Below, piece after piece: positions 43,856 through 44,571 of a stretch of DNA of 44,571 nucleotides. Where the stretch lies: the NCBI GenBank assembly GCA_001790525.1, contig MGCU01000027.1, forward strand, positions 1 to 44,571, read 5' to 3'. How positions within the stretch are numbered: position 1 is the stretch's first letter; each line of letters starts with the position of its first letter. Both the position numbers and the translations under genes were made by a program. Origin of the DNA: Candidatus Saccharibacteria bacterium RIFCSPHIGHO2_12_FULL_47_16b. GTDB taxonomy: Bacteria; Patescibacteriota; Saccharimonadia; Saccharimonadales; UBA10212. Below the pieces are notes generated by a model. That model was not told the DNA's origin and did not search any database. It worked only from the letters and a program-made list of their open reading frames with translations.

Positions 43856-44482
43856 ACGGCCGGATTCACAGTTGTCGAACTCACGATAGCTACAGCGGTC
43901 TTCGCTACCGTCCTGCTGGTTGGCCTGGCCAGCTTTTTGGGGGTTGGCAAAGTTTATTACAAAGGCGTTACCTTAACCCAAACTCAAGCAGTCGCCCAGC
44001 AGATTTTGACTCAAGTTACCAGCGATATCCAGTTTGCGCCGACTATTGTGACAGCTAAAGCTACCGGCGATGGCGCAAGCTACTTTCTTTGCCTCGGCAA
44101 CATTCGTTATACATTTAACCTCTATCAAAAGGTCGATTTAGCCGATCACGATAATCAGACTAAATTTGGATTGTTGCGCGACAGTCTCCCGGGCAGCACC
44201 GGCTGTAATAGTCCTTTTGGCGACGGCGCGGTGGCGCTCAATAATCCAACCGAAATACTCGGCAACAAGATACGGCTGGCTAACTTAAGTTTAAGCCCGG
44301 CCAAAAATACCGCCGGTGGCGATGTGACCGATCTTTGGGATTTGACAGTCAAAGTGGCTTATGGCGATGACGATGTTTTGACTAATCCCGGCGCCGAGAA
44401 CGTAACCTGCGATGCCAACCTAAACTCCACCCAGTTCTGTTCAGTCAGTTCACAAACTACTACCGTTAGTCGAGGTCTATAG
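43823..44482 (+). CDS. Pseudopilin 3
   Basis: From ATG 43823 the 219-residue product has leader MKYELRSKKQATAG, cleavage G|FTVVE, and helix LTIATAVFATVLLVGLASFLG. The mature part includes QAVAQQILTQVTSDIQFAP, a helix-beta pattern seen in GspJ/PilW-like minor pilins, and paired cysteines (FLCLGN, STGCNS; VTCDANL, QFCSVS). The leader codons come from an intergenic-type word array. A TATAAT box after the gene (near 44475) suggests that a new transcript starts beyond it. Confidence 0.8.
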   Translation: MKYELRSKKQATAGFTVVELTIATAVFATVLLVGLASFLGVGKVYYKGVTLTQTQAVAQQILTQVTSDIQFAPTIVTAKATGDGASYFLCLGNIRYTFNLYQKVDLADHDNQTKFGLLRDSLPGSTGCNSPFGDGAVALNNPTEILGNKIRLANLSLSPAKNTAGGDVTDLWDLTVKVAYGDDDVLTNPGAENVTCDANLNSTQFCSVSSQTTTVSRGL

Positions 44483-44503
44483 GTATAATTATGCTTATGC
44501 TGT

Positions 44504-44571
44504 TGAGGTCTGTCCTTGGGAAAATCCAAAAATTGATTAGGAAAAATTACAAAATTTTACCTTTCTTTTCC
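44504..44571. repeat. Truncated nested inverted-repeat element D at the window edge
   Basis: GAGGTCTGTCCTTGGGAAAA (from 44505) resembles the left outer arm of element B (15426), GAGGTTCGTCCTTGGAAAA. Both continue into TAGGAAAAAT and an AT-rich core. The right arm lies outside the window. Confidence 0.5.

Overview
The window looks like a piece of a Candidate Phyla Radiation (Patescibacteria) chromosome, most likely Saccharibacteria (TM7). The grounds are small compact housekeeping genes, many short genes without recognisable relatives, a complete Gram-positive-style type IV pilus locus, an RNase J/PNPase RNA-decay set, a lone purH with no other purine genes, and an EF-P with Arg at the loop tip. 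TGA is used as a stop (for example at truB and pilN), so this is not a UGA-recoded lineage such as Gracilibacteria. The phylum call is inferred from gene content and not from a marker tree. I saw no rRNA, no complete tRNA and no CRISPR array.

Layout. 1-5.4 kb: the end of a methyltransferase, a small MITE-like element, a minus-strand block (membrane protein, unknown protein, AcpH-like protein, CaCA antiporter), a 26-codon MOSC remnant, then a PRTase/HAD pair and a minus-strand DciA-like gene. 5.5-16.3 kb: mutM, an EDR1/transglutaminase-like protein, holA, rpsT, a degenerate DHH-family protein, truB, rpsO, pnp and a family-4-type uracil-DNA glycosylase. 16.3-25.7 kb: rnj, two unknown genes (one behind a leader-peptide attenuator), ftsK, then rpsF-ssb-rpsR-efp-2H phosphoesterase-tlyA. 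25.9-31.8 kb: capA-like, ychF, an unknown gene, purH, an unknown gene. 31.9-44.5 kb: a secreted protein followed by a co-directional pilus locus, pilM-pilN-pilO-small membrane protein-pilB-pilT-pilC-pilin-pilD-three pseudopilins.

The most unusual signal lies between the genes. Many intergenic gaps are filled with long quasi-palindromes built from a short word repeated with variation on the left arm (for example CTAAATCCTAAAC, TTTACCGTTCACC, GGGATAGGGG, CACTAGTCACTAG) and its reverse complement on the right arm. They often sit in a modular spacer: a small palindrome over the stop codon, then the word array, then a small hairpin that holds the Shine-Dalgarno sequence, then the start codon. The same word arrays appear in frame inside mutM, truB, pilD and the uracil-DNA glycosylase, between conserved motifs, and in one pseudopilin they encode the leader peptide. 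This suggests an active process that inserts or grows these arrays.

Three other non-coding families stand out: (i) two MITE-like elements (267-351 and 19613-19770) with matching terminal inverted repeats and 4-bp direct flanking repeats; (ii) a family of nested inverted repeats with AT-rich cores at 3.73, 15.43, 43.24 and 44.50 kb; (iii) consensus promoters 6-9 nt before start codons, implying leaderless mRNAs. A leader peptide overlapping mutually exclusive antiterminator and terminator hairpins lies at 19.09-19.20 kb.
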